Assembly (NCBI RefSeq): GCF_000426445.1
Contig: NZ_AUFJ01000015.1
Span: 1 to 64,000, forward strand
DNA from: Brevibacterium album DSM 18261
GTDB taxonomy: Bacteria > Actinomycetota > Actinomycetes > Actinomycetales > Brevibacteriaceae
DNA: 64,000 bases
Direction: 5' to 3'
Numbering within the stretch: the first letter of the stretch is position 1; each line of letters begins with the position of its first letter. Under the pieces are notes generated by a model. That model made no database searches. It saw nothing but the letters and a program-made list of their open reading frames with translations, and was not told where the DNA came from. Below are positions 1 to 7,194 of the stretch, piece after piece. The translations under genes were made by a program, and so were the position numbers.

Positions 1-311
1 ATTCGGATCGCGGAGGGCAGTTCAGGTCGAAGAAGTTCCTGCGTGCTCTGGAGTATCACGGACTACAAGGATCGATGGGCAGAATCGGGGCTGCCGGGGA
101 TAACGCGGCGATGGAGTCGTTCTTCTCCTTGCTGCAGAACAACGTCCTCGATACCGGGCCATGGCGGACGCGGCAACAGCTGCGGGCGCGGATCGTGTCC
201 TGGATCGAAGGCACCTATCACCGTAGGAGGAAGCAGAAGAGCCTCGGCCGACTGACACCCGTCGTGTTCGAAGAAGTGCTGCAGAGCCAGGCTGTAGCTC
301 TGGCGGCCTGA
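1..311 (+). mobile_element. IS3-family transposase (orfB), C-terminal part, cut by the window edge
   Basis: The open frame enters from the left edge (frame of position 3) and ends at 311. It begins SDRGGQF, which matches the second catalytic Asp region of the IS3 DDE integrase core (H-S-D-R-G-S-Q-F), and continues SMGRIGAAGDNAAMESFF, where the Glu of AAMESFF is the catalytic third residue. The tail (YHRRRKQKSLGRLTPVVFEE) is the usual IS3 orfB end. The internal ATG at 75 is not the real start, because the gene extends left of the window. The stretch after the stop, up to about 353, probably contains the right terminal repeat of the element. The left end, and whether the copy is intact, cannot be seen. 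Confidence 0.9.
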
Positions 312-339
312 ACCAGGAAACCAAGACTGTCACCTGAAT

Positions 340-936
340 TTGCATCAGCCCCCAGCGAACACGCGCCTCGCGGCTGTCGGGCGGTTCGGGCGACGCAAAG
401 CACGCGACGAGCATCGCGCCGCCAGCGAACAAACACAGGTCATACGGCATCGCGTCCGCGATGCGTGGGAGGCCGAACCGCCACAAACTCCCAGCGCACT
501 ACACGAATGGGCTGTGCAGGTCGCAGAACGGCGAACAGAGACCGATCCCCGAGTGCGCGACGCCGACAAAGCTGTCGAAACCGCGCGCACCGGACGAGCC
601 GCAACGGTTGAGCGTCACCGCAAAGAACGGCTGGCACTCTTGGCGAGCGAGTATGGGCCTGAGAACGCGCGCGCTCACCAGTACGGGATGCGCGCCCTCA
701 ACCCGAACCGAGAGGCCCGCGATGCCACAGTACGAGCCATCACCACACGTCAGGAGATTGAGATACTACGTGCGCTGCCCCTCGACCAGGCCGTGGCGCG
801 TCTCGGTGCGCGACGAGTCGCCGCCGAAGAATCGAAGAGACGTGAGGTGGAGCGGACACGGCAATTCCGTGATCCGTTCGGCCGCGACCCCCACCTAGCC
901 GATCCGCGACACAATGGCCCTGGCCGTAGCTTGTAG
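340..936 (+). pseudogene. Probable C-terminal fragment of a plasmid relaxase / mobilisation protein
   Basis: A charged, Arg/Glu/Ala-rich, largely helical protein segment of up to 198 residues (for example RDAWEAEPPQTPSALHEWA and REVERTRQFRDPFG). It resembles the low-complexity tails of actinobacterial TraA/MobF relaxases. It starts exactly where the IS3 element should end (about 340-353), with no ribosome binding site in front of the ATG, so it looks like a gene truncated by the insertion. A second, convincing MobF fragment lies at 4489-4698 in the opposite orientation, which supports conjugative-element debris. The assignment of this fragment is inferred from composition and context. It could equally be an unrelated hypothetical. 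Confidence 0.4.
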
Positions 937-1055
937 CAAAACGCGGAGTAGCTCCCGAGATTCTACGAGTCGCACGCTGTTCCTCGTCCTCGCTTAATGG
1001 TCGTGGACCATGGTGCGGGTGAAGGAAAAGATGGTGTGTTCGAGTGGTCGGCAGG

Positions 1056-2363
1056 TCACCAGTACAGCGCAACAAACCCGACTTCGAGCTGAACCGGTGA
1101 CACCTCAGAGTCAGGTTGCTGACGAGGAACCGGAGAGTGGTTCTGGACGGGGGCGGGGAGTCGATCAATCCAGTCAGATCTGATTCTCAACAGCAGGTCC
1201 CGGTCGGCGTCCTCGCCCGCTACAGCCTGAGCGACGGGCTCAAAGGCACGACGCCGCTCCTCAATCGTCGTCGCGGAAGCCAGTGCCGGAATGGCGGTTG
1301 CGACAGCCTCATTGACCGCGGTGGAATCTGGGGTTGTCCCCGAGGCAGCTTGGAGCGCAACCGCGAAGTTATCAAGTTGAAATTGAGCGGTGGCCCTTGT
1401 CTCGGGAGTTTCGACCGATTGGGTGTTGCCAAGGTCAAGCTGTTGTAGTGGTAGCACTACCTGGTCACGAAGATCAGGTGCTAGAGATTCTAGAAGGTCC
1501 GCGATCTTGATCGGAGACCAAGGTGACGAAAGCACCGGTCCTTCTGCCCGGGCGTAAACGGTGAAGGTGGACCCCGAGAACAACGTCCGGCGGAGGTCGC
1601 GCCAGAAGGAGTCGGACTCAGCAAAGCCAACCAGTTCGAGTGGCCTTGCACCTCCTCGTACTTCGTTGCCGAGAAGCTCTGTTGCGATTACGACCCGCTC
1701 ACCGGCAACCTCGATGACGCTGTGGCTTGTGGCTAGCCCCCGCATAGGGACGAGCCCAACGAGGAGTTCCCTGAGCACCTTTATCATCGGAGCGACCTCA
1801 CGAACGTCCGCATCCGATATGCCAAACAGGTGCTCTCGACCGTTCATGAGATCAAGGATCGTAGTACCCATCGTGATGATCTTGAAGAACTGATCGGCTT
1901 CAATCTTGACGTCCATCTCCACGATGTCGCCACGATGGATCTCACTCAACGGGACGGCCAGCTTTGCCTTCTTCAATCTTGGGAGGGCGTTTTCAAGATC
2001 ACGGTATGAGTGGATCGGCTTACGCGACCTACGCTTGATCCCCGAGATGTTGTGCAGGAGAACTCCGACGTCGCGTCGCCAGAGATCCCGGAACGTGCTT
2101 TGAATGACTGCACGCCGGACAACTTCGTTGGTAGAGGTCCGCGACGCCCCAAGGCGTGATTCCACGCTGGCACCGGCCTTCGCCGCACCTATGGTTCCCC
2201 CCAAACTATGGTCTTCCGTGCGTGAGAGCGTATCGGTGACCGCCTCCTTAATCTCACCTTGGAGGCCAGCAAGAAGGCTGACGACACTCACTTCGTCCAG
2301 ATAGATGAACTCACGGTGGCGGTCGCGGGGTTCATTTCGCTTGCGATTCCAGATAGCCATCAT
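1056..2363 (-). CDS. DUF6414-like protein, third gene of a three-gene AAA+ operon
   Basis: 435 residues. The N-terminus has the conserved REFIYLDEVSVVSLLAGLQG stretch that I associate with DUF6414 proteins (function unknown). No signal peptide, transmembrane segment or catalytic motif is visible. The middle (about 110-260) is mixed alpha/beta, and the C-terminal third is Ala/Thr-rich and probably helical. The start ATG (2363-2361) overlaps the stop of the upstream AAA+ gene as ATGA, with a second ATG one codon later. An AAGGCAG sequence just upstream can serve as RBS, so translation is coupled to the ATPase. Base composition is less GC-rich than the core genes to the right, in keeping with transfer. 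Family assignment is from memory of the motif; the role as substrate or effector of the ATPase is inference. Confidence 0.7.
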   Translation of the reverse strand: MMAIWNRKRNEPRDRHREFIYLDEVSVVSLLAGLQGEIKEAVTDTLSRTEDHSLGGTIGAAKAGASVESRLGASRTSTNEVVRRAVIQSTFRDLWRRDVGVLLHNISGIKRRSRKPIHSYRDLENALPRLKKAKLAVPLSEIHRGDIVEMDVKIEADQFFKIITMGTTILDLMNGREHLFGISDADVREVAPMIKVLRELLVGLVPMRGLATSHSVIEVAGERVVIATELLGNEVRGGARPLELVGFAESDSFWRDLRRTLFSGSTFTVYARAEGPVLSSPWSPIKIADLLESLAPDLRDQVVLPLQQLDLGNTQSVETPETRATAQFQLDNFAVALQAASGTTPDSTAVNEAVATAIPALASATTIEERRRAFEPVAQAVAGEDADRDLLLRIRSDWIDRLPAPVQNHSPVPRQQPDSEVSPVQLEVGFVALYW

Positions 2364-3589
2364 TCTGCCTTCAGGTGGGTCTTGCGGTCTCGGTCAACCG
2401 CCTCAACGCCAATGAGGATGTCTTCCCAGGCGATGGATTTCCTATGGTCGAGAGTCGCAGCGAGACCGGCCTCGGTCCAGATAGCAGCGAGGTCGGCCGC
2501 TGTCCAGCCTTGCGTGAGTTGCGCGAGCGCTGACAGGTCTGGCCTCTCTCCGAAAAGCACCTTTCGACTCGATGCCGAGAGGATCTGAACTCGGTCTTCC
2601 GCAGACGGCAAGGAGAAGACGAGCTTGTGCCCCAACCGTCCAGGCCGCAAGAGCGCGTCATCGAGTGCTCCGGGAAGGTTTGTCGTCGCAATAATGAGCA
2701 CTCGGTCGTATGCCACAAAGCCGTCGAGAAGAGACAGGAACTGCCCAACAAGCCGGTTGGTTGCCTCGTGATTCTGCTCACCCCGTTGTGTGTACAAGCT
2801 ATCGATCTCATCAAAGAAAAGAATCGCGGGGCCGTTAGCTTGTGCATGCTCGAAGATCTCGCGGAGTCGCCGCTCAGTTTGGCCAACAAATTTGTCTACA
2901 ATCACGGGCCCGCCGACGTTGTAGAAAGAAGCATCGAGCTGAGCGGCAAGACCCCGAGCAAGAAACGTTTTCCCTGTGCCGGAGGGGCCGCTGAAAAGCA
3001 TGCCCTTGATGGGATTGACTCCTATTTTCCGCAATGGGTCGTCGGGCGAAAGAGCCACGGTCGCGAGATCGAGAGCACGGCGGACGAGCAATATGCTGCC
3101 GCCGAAATCCTCAAGGGACGTGGTGTTATCTTCCTTGCGGACAACAAGGGACTCCGGGTCGAAATCGTCGTCGCGGAGAAGGCTGAGGTCGTCGATGGGA
3201 TCGTCTGCAATTACGGCGACTGGTTGGCCGTCTGGTCCAAGTCGGACCGTTTGCCCCTTCTCGAAGGGATCGTCGGCTCGCTGTCGGAAGTTATAGGTGG
3301 AGCCAGCTGACTTCACGACGATATCGGTGTTCCCAGCCCATACAACGGTTCCGGTGCGATCGCCAGCTGGCCATGATTCAGCAGCAAGCCGCTCGACTCG
3401 ACCGTCGGCAAGCAGGAAGACGTCTCCGGGCTCTAGATCGGCTAAGCCCGGACCGTTGGCGCGGGCCGTGTTGCCGTTCCGCAACTCAAGTAAGACTGAG
3501 CCATCGACATTGGATAGGACCCGAAATAGCTGCCCTTCGACGATATCGGGCTCATCTTCCTCGAACTGACCTGGCAGCACAGTCGTCAT
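2360..3589 (-). CDS. AAA+ ATPase, ARC/Mpa/Cdc48-like unfoldase, second gene of the operon
   Basis: 409 residues from the ATG at 3589, chosen because ACGAGAGA lies just upstream; a longer frame to 3661 would overlap the preceding gene. Residues 10-130 form two small beta-rich modules, like the OB folds of proteasomal ATPases. The AAA+ core follows: Walker A GPSGTGKT (201-208), a pore-loop-like KFVGQTERR (233-241) with an aromatic residue, Walker B ILFFDEID (256-263), sensor-1 ATTN (301-304) and the second region of homology with arginines in LLRPGRLGHK (313-322). These features point to a ring-forming, substrate-threading ATPase of the classical AAA clade. The C-terminus (HLKAE) lacks the GQYL proteasome-docking tail and no proteasome genes are nearby. 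It sits 22 bp after the upstream gene and overlaps the DUF6414-like gene by 4 bp. Confidence 0.85.
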   Translation of the reverse strand: MTTVLPGQFEEDEPDIVEGQLFRVLSNVDGSVLLELRNGNTARANGPGLADLEPGDVFLLADGRVERLAAESWPAGDRTGTVVWAGNTDIVVKSAGSTYNFRQRADDPFEKGQTVRLGPDGQPVAVIADDPIDDLSLLRDDDFDPESLVVRKEDNTTSLEDFGGSILLVRRALDLATVALSPDDPLRKIGVNPIKGMLFSGPSGTGKTFLARGLAAQLDASFYNVGGPVIVDKFVGQTERRLREIFEHAQANGPAILFFDEIDSLYTQRGEQNHEATNRLVGQFLSLLDGFVAYDRVLIIATTNLPGALDDALLRPGRLGHKLVFSLPSAEDRVQILSASSRKVLFGERPDLSALAQLTQGWTAADLAAIWTEAGLAATLDHRKSIAWEDILIGVEAVDRDRKTHLKAE

Positions 3590-3611
3590 CTGAAGTCTCT
3601 CGTGTGGACCG

Positions 3612-4367
3612 TCACGCTTGAGCCTCACAGCTCGGCAGCGCCCGGATCGGCAACGCGTCATCGGGAAGCGCAGAGGCCCCGATCACACGCCAGTCTTCGC
3701 CGAGTACGCCGTGGAAGCCGAACAAGCAAACGATAGAAACCCAGCGTTTGATTGAGTCAGCAACTTCAGCACGCAACTCTCCTTCGAATGGCGCGAAGTC
3801 CGCACCCTCTATCGTTCGCTGGTGATGGGCAGAGAGAGGAGGCGAGCTATTGATGGCCGCCCGCTCTGCCTCGTCCCACATTGCTCTCGATGATCGCGAG
3901 CTGACCTCTTTGCCGGAAACTTGGTCAAGATGGTGGTATCGGCCCGTGTCTGCGTAGTTCCTCAGCGTGCGAACCACCGCTGCCCAGACAGGGTCATTGT
4001 CGAGGGTGCAAATCCAACTGCGCAGCAACTGTTTCCGCTCCCAGTCGCCAGACTCGATTGCCTCGCGAAGCTCGGAACGTAGCCGCTCATCCATCTCGTC
4101 TAAGGCATGACCCCAGCCGTCACGTGTGAAGCCCATCTTCTTCGGCCAACCTTCACCTTTGGAGACGGCGGCGGTGCCAAGCGCGAGCTTCATCAGTCGT
4201 TCGACACCTATCGAGTAAGTCGCAAGGACAGCATCGAGGTCACGTTCGAGGGCTCCGTCTTGCCGCAGCAGTCGATCAGCGGATGCGAGCACGCTCCGCG
4301 CGGAGTTGACCTCGGGCAGTAACCCGTTGAGCCACTGTTGGCTTGTAAACCCTGACCCCTCGCGCAT
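3612..4367 (-). CDS. Uncharacterised 251-aa protein, first gene of the AAA+/DUF6414 operon
   Basis: 251 residues from the ATG at 4367, without a strong Shine-Dalgarno. I do not recognise a family. It appears soluble and mainly helical. Helices around residues 38-64 (containing VERLMKLAL) and 95-118 recall HEPN-like bundles, but the canonical R-x4-6-H motif is absent; the nearest string is RNYADTGRYHH (136-146). A hydrophobic segment near 208-222 (RWVSIVCLFGFHGVLG) is too short to be a confident membrane span. It lies 22 bp before the AAA+ gene and is surely co-transcribed. It may be the sensor, adaptor or effector of the three-protein unit; that is inference. Confidence 0.7.
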   Translation of the reverse strand: MREGSGFTSQQWLNGLLPEVNSARSVLASADRLLRQDGALERDLDAVLATYSIGVERLMKLALGTAAVSKGEGWPKKMGFTRDGWGHALDEMDERLRSELREAIESGDWERKQLLRSWICTLDNDPVWAAVVRTLRNYADTGRYHHLDQVSGKEVSSRSSRAMWDEAERAAINSSPPLSAHHQRTIEGADFAPFEGELRAEVADSIKRWVSIVCLFGFHGVLGEDWRVIGASALPDDALPIRALPSCEAQA

Positions 4368-4488
4368 GACTCAAGGATATCGACAGCAGCAGCACTGGCC
4401 GGGGTGCCGTGGTGTCGAGCAGCGGCGGAGTAGACTCAGATCGCGCACACGTGCATGATCACAGGTGAGTGTGTTTGGGGTACCTCGG

Positions 4489-4698
4489 CTAGCCGAGATC
4501 AACGTGCTCGGCCAGGTACACGGCAGGCAGGACGATGGAGGAACCGAAGCGTCTCTCGGCCTTGCGGATCGCGGCCGACCCGTCCTCCCGCAGTCCCGTG
4601 ATCGTCCAGGACTCGCCGTTGCGGACCCAGTCGCGGCCGTTGCCGGTGCGCAGGCACCAGTCGTTGCGCCGGGTGATGACCGTATCGCCGACATTCGG
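4489..4698 (-). pseudogene. MobF-type relaxase/helicase (TraA/TrwC-like) internal fragment
   Basis: Reading leftward, the frame encodes NVGDTVITRRNDWCLRTGN, then DWVRNGESWTITGLREDGS and LPAVYLAEHVDLG. This is the characteristic beta-barrel region between the helicase motifs of actinobacterial MobF relaxases, which normally runs on as GYASTIHRAQG. Here it stops at a TAG immediately after DLG, exactly where homology ends, so this is a recombination scar rather than a gene end. No matching N-terminal part is seen upstream. It shows that a conjugative or mobilisable element once occupied this site and that the three-gene operon lies within its remains. Confidence 0.75.
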
Positions 4699-4811
4699 AG
4701 TGCACTTGTCCTCTCTGGAGCCTCGTCGAGGAACAGCACACCACCTCCGTTGCTTCATCGCCCTTCAGCGTTCGTGAAAGCACCCCGAACACGTAGCCAA
4801 AAACGAAGGAA

Positions 4812-4845
4812 CCGGCCCCTGCGGACGAATCCCCGCAGGGGCCGG
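4812..4845 (-). terminator. Rho-independent-type hairpin after the TipA-like MerR gene
   Basis: A 13-bp perfect stem (CCGGCCCCTGCGG and its complement, 4812-4824 and 4833-4845) with an 8-nt loop, lying 28 bp beyond the stop of the minus-strand MerR gene. There is no U tract, as is common in high-GC actinobacteria. It also marks the boundary between the mobile-element debris and the core chromosome. Confidence 0.75.
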
Positions 4846-4872
4846 CCCCCTCTCAACCCACGCCTTCACCCC

Positions 4873-5691
4873 TCACTCCCACTCAGCCGTCTCCGGATCC
4901 ACGCCGTGGCCTCGGGCGTTCTCGTCGATCAGCGCCTTGAGCCAGGCGCTCACGCCCGCGCCCTGCTTGTCGTAGTGCTCAGCGAAGCGCGGGTCGTCCA
5001 CGTAGCTGCGAGCGATGAGCACGTGCTTCGAATGCGTGATGTCGAACCACCTGCCGATGGACGCGCGATGCGCCTCCGCCAGCCGGTTACCCTCCGCGGA
5101 CCCGGGCTGCACACCAGCACGGTGAGCCTCACCCAACTCCGCCTCGAAGGCGTCGACCTCCTCCTTCACACGCTTCCAGTCCTCGGCGGACATCTGCTCC
5201 TTGACTCGCTCACCCTGCGCCCACTCGGGGGTGTCGGACCACTTCTCCTTGGCCTCTTCCTCCCACTTGGGGTCCCAGTCCGAGCCCAGGATCTCCGCCT
5301 GCTGCTCTGCCGTGAGCCTCTTGCCCATGTTCTCTGCCTCCATCATCTGCTCCACTGCGGAGACCATCTCCTGCAGGCGGGCGATGCGGTCGAGCAGCTG
5401 CGCATGCTGGCTCTCGAGGTGCGCCGCGACGTCCACCTCCGGGTCGTCGAGCACCTGCTGGATCTTCGCCAGCGGCATGCCGAGCTCTCGGTAGAGCAGC
5501 ACGCGCTGGATCCGGGCCACATCCTCGGCGGTGTAGATCCTGTAGTCGGACCACGTCCGCGTCTCCGGGCTGACCAGCCCGATCTCGTCCCAGTGGTGCA
5601 GCGTTCTCACGCTCACCCCCACGAGCTCGGCGGTCCGCCCCACGGTGAGGCCGTCGTCAGCGTGTGTGCTCATCCATTCATCATCGCCCAC
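4873..5691 (-). CDS. MerR-family transcriptional regulator with TipAS-like ligand domain
   Basis: 272 residues from the GTG at 5691; an in-frame ATG at 5673 (MSTHADDGLTVG) is the alternative start. The N-terminus holds the MerR winged HTH (TVGRTAELVGVSVRTLHHW, then DEIGLVSPETR). A dimerisation coiled coil follows (about 75-125, HLESQHAQLLDRIARLQEMV), then a TipAS-type effector domain with its globin-like helices (EEAKEKWSDTPEWAQ, FDITHSKHVLIARSYVDDPRF). TipA proteins bind thiopeptide-like or other hydrophobic drugs and activate their own promoter. A near-palindromic operator with MerR-type 19-bp spacing lies directly upstream (5699-5729), and the predicted transcript start falls next to the GTG, so a leaderless message is possible. 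No drug-export target is directly adjacent. Confidence 0.88.
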   Translation of the reverse strand: MGDDEWMSTHADDGLTVGRTAELVGVSVRTLHHWDEIGLVSPETRTWSDYRIYTAEDVARIQRVLLYRELGMPLAKIQQVLDDPEVDVAAHLESQHAQLLDRIARLQEMVSAVEQMMEAENMGKRLTAEQQAEILGSDWDPKWEEEAKEKWSDTPEWAQGERVKEQMSAEDWKRVKEEVDAFEAELGEAHRAGVQPGSAEGNRLAEAHRASIGRWFDITHSKHVLIARSYVDDPRFAEHYDKQGAGVSAWLKALIDENARGHGVDPETAEWE

Positions 5692-5698
5692 GAGAAGA

Positions 5699-5729
5699 AC
5701 TCTCCGGCCTCACGCCGCGTGAGGGTCAA
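5699..5729 (-). promoter_or_regulatory. MerR-type autoregulatory operator-promoter of the TipA-like gene
   Basis: On the minus strand: -35 TTGACC (5729-5724), a 19-nt spacer carrying the palindrome CCTCACGC-n-GCGTGAGG (5708-5724), and a -10-like GAGAGT (5704-5699). The long spacer with a central dyad is the signature of promoters activated by MerR proteins through DNA twisting. The same arrangement occurs at 44592-44622. Function is inferred from layout. Confidence 0.65.
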
Positions 5730-6070
5730 GCATGGCGGTGCCGCATTTCCTCAGCACCCACCTCCACGCTCAGCGCCGCCGGCACCGCGCCGGGATGTTT
5801 GGCAAGGTCCACCCGCCGCACCCCGCACTCACCGCAGCGCACGTAGAGGACCCACCCCTCCGAGGTGGCATGCCGCGACTCCACCCGCCAGCCGTGCTCG
5901 TGTGCGCGGGCCGAGGCGGGCGCGGGGGAATCAGCATCGCCCGCGGTGGGCTCGGGCAGGGCGACCACGGCCTGGGACAGCGTGGGCGAGGCGACCTCGG
6001 GCGCGGCGCTTTCGGGCCGACCACCCTGTGCGGCAGTGGCCCTGCGAACTGCCTTTCCTTTTCTCCTCAT
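5726..6070 (-). CDS. Small uncharacterised protein with a CxxC pair
   Basis: 114 residues from the ATG at 6070 (MRRKGKAVRRAT). The longer frame to 6106 would overlap the divergent gene. The N-terminal half is low-complexity Ala/Pro/Glu. The C-terminal half, GWRVESRHATSEGWVLYVRC then GECGVRRVDL, is the conserved part: a short beta-rich module whose CGEC cysteines could bind metal. I have seen this type of small protein in other actinobacteria but know no function. It is divergently arranged with the CGNR protein, with only 25 bp between start codons, so the two probably share a regulatory region. Confidence 0.65.
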   Translation of the reverse strand: MRRKGKAVRRATAAQGGRPESAAPEVASPTLSQAVVALPEPTAGDADSPAPASARAHEHGWRVESRHATSEGWVLYVRCGECGVRRVDLAKHPGAVPAALSVEVGAEEMRHRHA

Positions 6071-6083
6071 ACCCCTACGGTGC

Positions 6084-6098
6084 TGTAATGGTCTTATG
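6084..6098 (+). promoter_or_regulatory. -10 box placed for a leaderless transcript of the CGNR gene
   Basis: TGTAAT (6084-6089) ends 6 nt before the ATG at 6096, and no Shine-Dalgarno is present. This spacing puts the transcription start at or within one base of the A of ATG. Inference from spacing only. Confidence 0.45.
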
Positions 6099-6710
6099 CA
6101 TCTCAACCCTTACGGCGAGTATGCCGTCGCCCTCGCCGGCTCCCTGACGAACAACTGGCCCGGGAACAGGGCCGGGATCGTCCAGCGCACACGCGACTTC
6201 GGCATGACGGTGGACTTCCCGGAGGAGCCCGGGGACGTGCAGGCGGTCCGCCGCGTCATCGACGACTGGCTCACCGTCGTGGACGCCCCGGACCCCCAGA
6301 CCCGCGCCCTCCTCCTCAACGCCCACATGGCCGCAGCCACCGCCTACCCCCGCCTCACCGACCACCACGACGAGGGATGGCACCTCCACTACCGCGACGA
6401 CGACGCCCGCTCGCTCCCCCACGTGCTCTCCGCCGTCATCAGCGTGGGCACCGCCCTGCACCTCACCACCCGCGGCATGCACCGCCTCCGCAGATGCGCC
6501 GCCGGCCAGCATCCCGGCGACCCCTGCACGGCAGTCGTCGTCGACCTCACCCGCAACGGACGGCAGCGGTATTGCTCTGTGCGCTGTGCCAACCGGGCGG
6601 CCGTCCGCCGGCACCGGGCACGCACGTCGATTCGCTCAGGCACCTCGCCCACCTCGGACGCCGCACGCACCGCAGACACCACACGCACCTCGGGCACCTC
6701 GCACACCTGA
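6096..6710 (+). CDS. CGNR zinc-finger protein (ABATE + zf-CGNR), probable transcriptional regulator
   Basis: 204 residues. The N-terminal region (about 1-125) is the ABATE-type stress-associated domain, containing YAVALAGSLTNNW and helices around RALLLNAHMAAATAY. At about 135-170 comes the CGNR zinc finger: CAAGQHPGDPC, then VVDLTRNGRQRYCSVRCANR, with CANR in place of the usual CGNR and RAAVRRHRAR following. These proteins are predicted DNA-binding regulators. The C-terminal tail is a Thr/Ser/Arg-rich low-complexity extension. The start at 6096 is fixed by domain alignment and by a -10 box 6 nt upstream. The divergent neighbour begins at 6070. Confidence 0.88.
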   Translation: MHLNPYGEYAVALAGSLTNNWPGNRAGIVQRTRDFGMTVDFPEEPGDVQAVRRVIDDWLTVVDAPDPQTRALLLNAHMAAATAYPRLTDHHDEGWHLHYRDDDARSLPHVLSAVISVGTALHLTTRGMHRLRRCAAGQHPGDPCTAVVVDLTRNGRQRYCSVRCANRAAVRRHRARTSIRSGTSPTSDAARTADTTRTSGTSHT

Positions 6711-7194
6711 GCGATCCGACGTCACGCGGCAGCGGCGCTTGCTTCCCTGCCGCATCCCGCGCCACACACCTCCGCCCGAGGACGTCCGGACCAGCCAGGA
6801 TCGCTCCGCACCCATCCAGGGCGCCGCTCTGCTAACGGGAGGATGCTCGCGGCCGCCGTGATCGCTCCTCACCCGTCCAGGACGGCGCCCCTTTTGCCCG
6901 GACCGCTCCCGCCTTCCTCCGCAACGACACGCTGGAGCGCGTCATCGCGGAGAAACAGCGCGGTGAAGCGGAGGCAGGGCCCGATCCCGGAGGTCGGGCG
7001 CGACCCCGGAGGGAGCACACTGCACCACCGCCGCGCAGCGCACCCGCGCGCTGTACAGATCACCCTCCCCGTTCAGCCCTCTTGTGGCCGCGCCGATACC
7101 GGGTCTACCGTCTTCTCACCTGGTTTAACAGCCATTCAGCCGGTCCGGGGTCGACAGACCTCGCACGGCTCCGACACGCAGGGAGGTGAGCACG
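6711..7194. other. 484-bp gene-free region before the TetR/ABC operon, with a 31-bp imperfect direct repeat
   Basis: No reading frame here has believable composition. A weak hairpin (GCGGCAG / CTGCCGC, 6726-6753) may end the CGNR transcript. Two 31-bp direct repeats beginning GATCGCTCC lie at 6799-6829 and 6860-6890 (26 of 31 identical, 61 bp apart). An AT-richer patch near 7118-7135 (CCTGGTTTAACAGCC) may belong to the tetR promoter. GGGAGGTGAG just before 7195 is the ribosome binding site. Confidence 0.5.

Noticed and set aside
3748..3930. HEPN ribonuclease motif in the 251-aa protein
   Set aside because: The canonical Arg-x4-6-His spacing is absent (RNYADTGRYHH), so the family was not called.
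4465..6147. 560-residue plus-strand open frame across the TipA-like gene
   Set aside because: It is antisense to a clear MerR/TipAS gene and has the His/Arg/Leu-rich composition of a GC-driven shadow frame.
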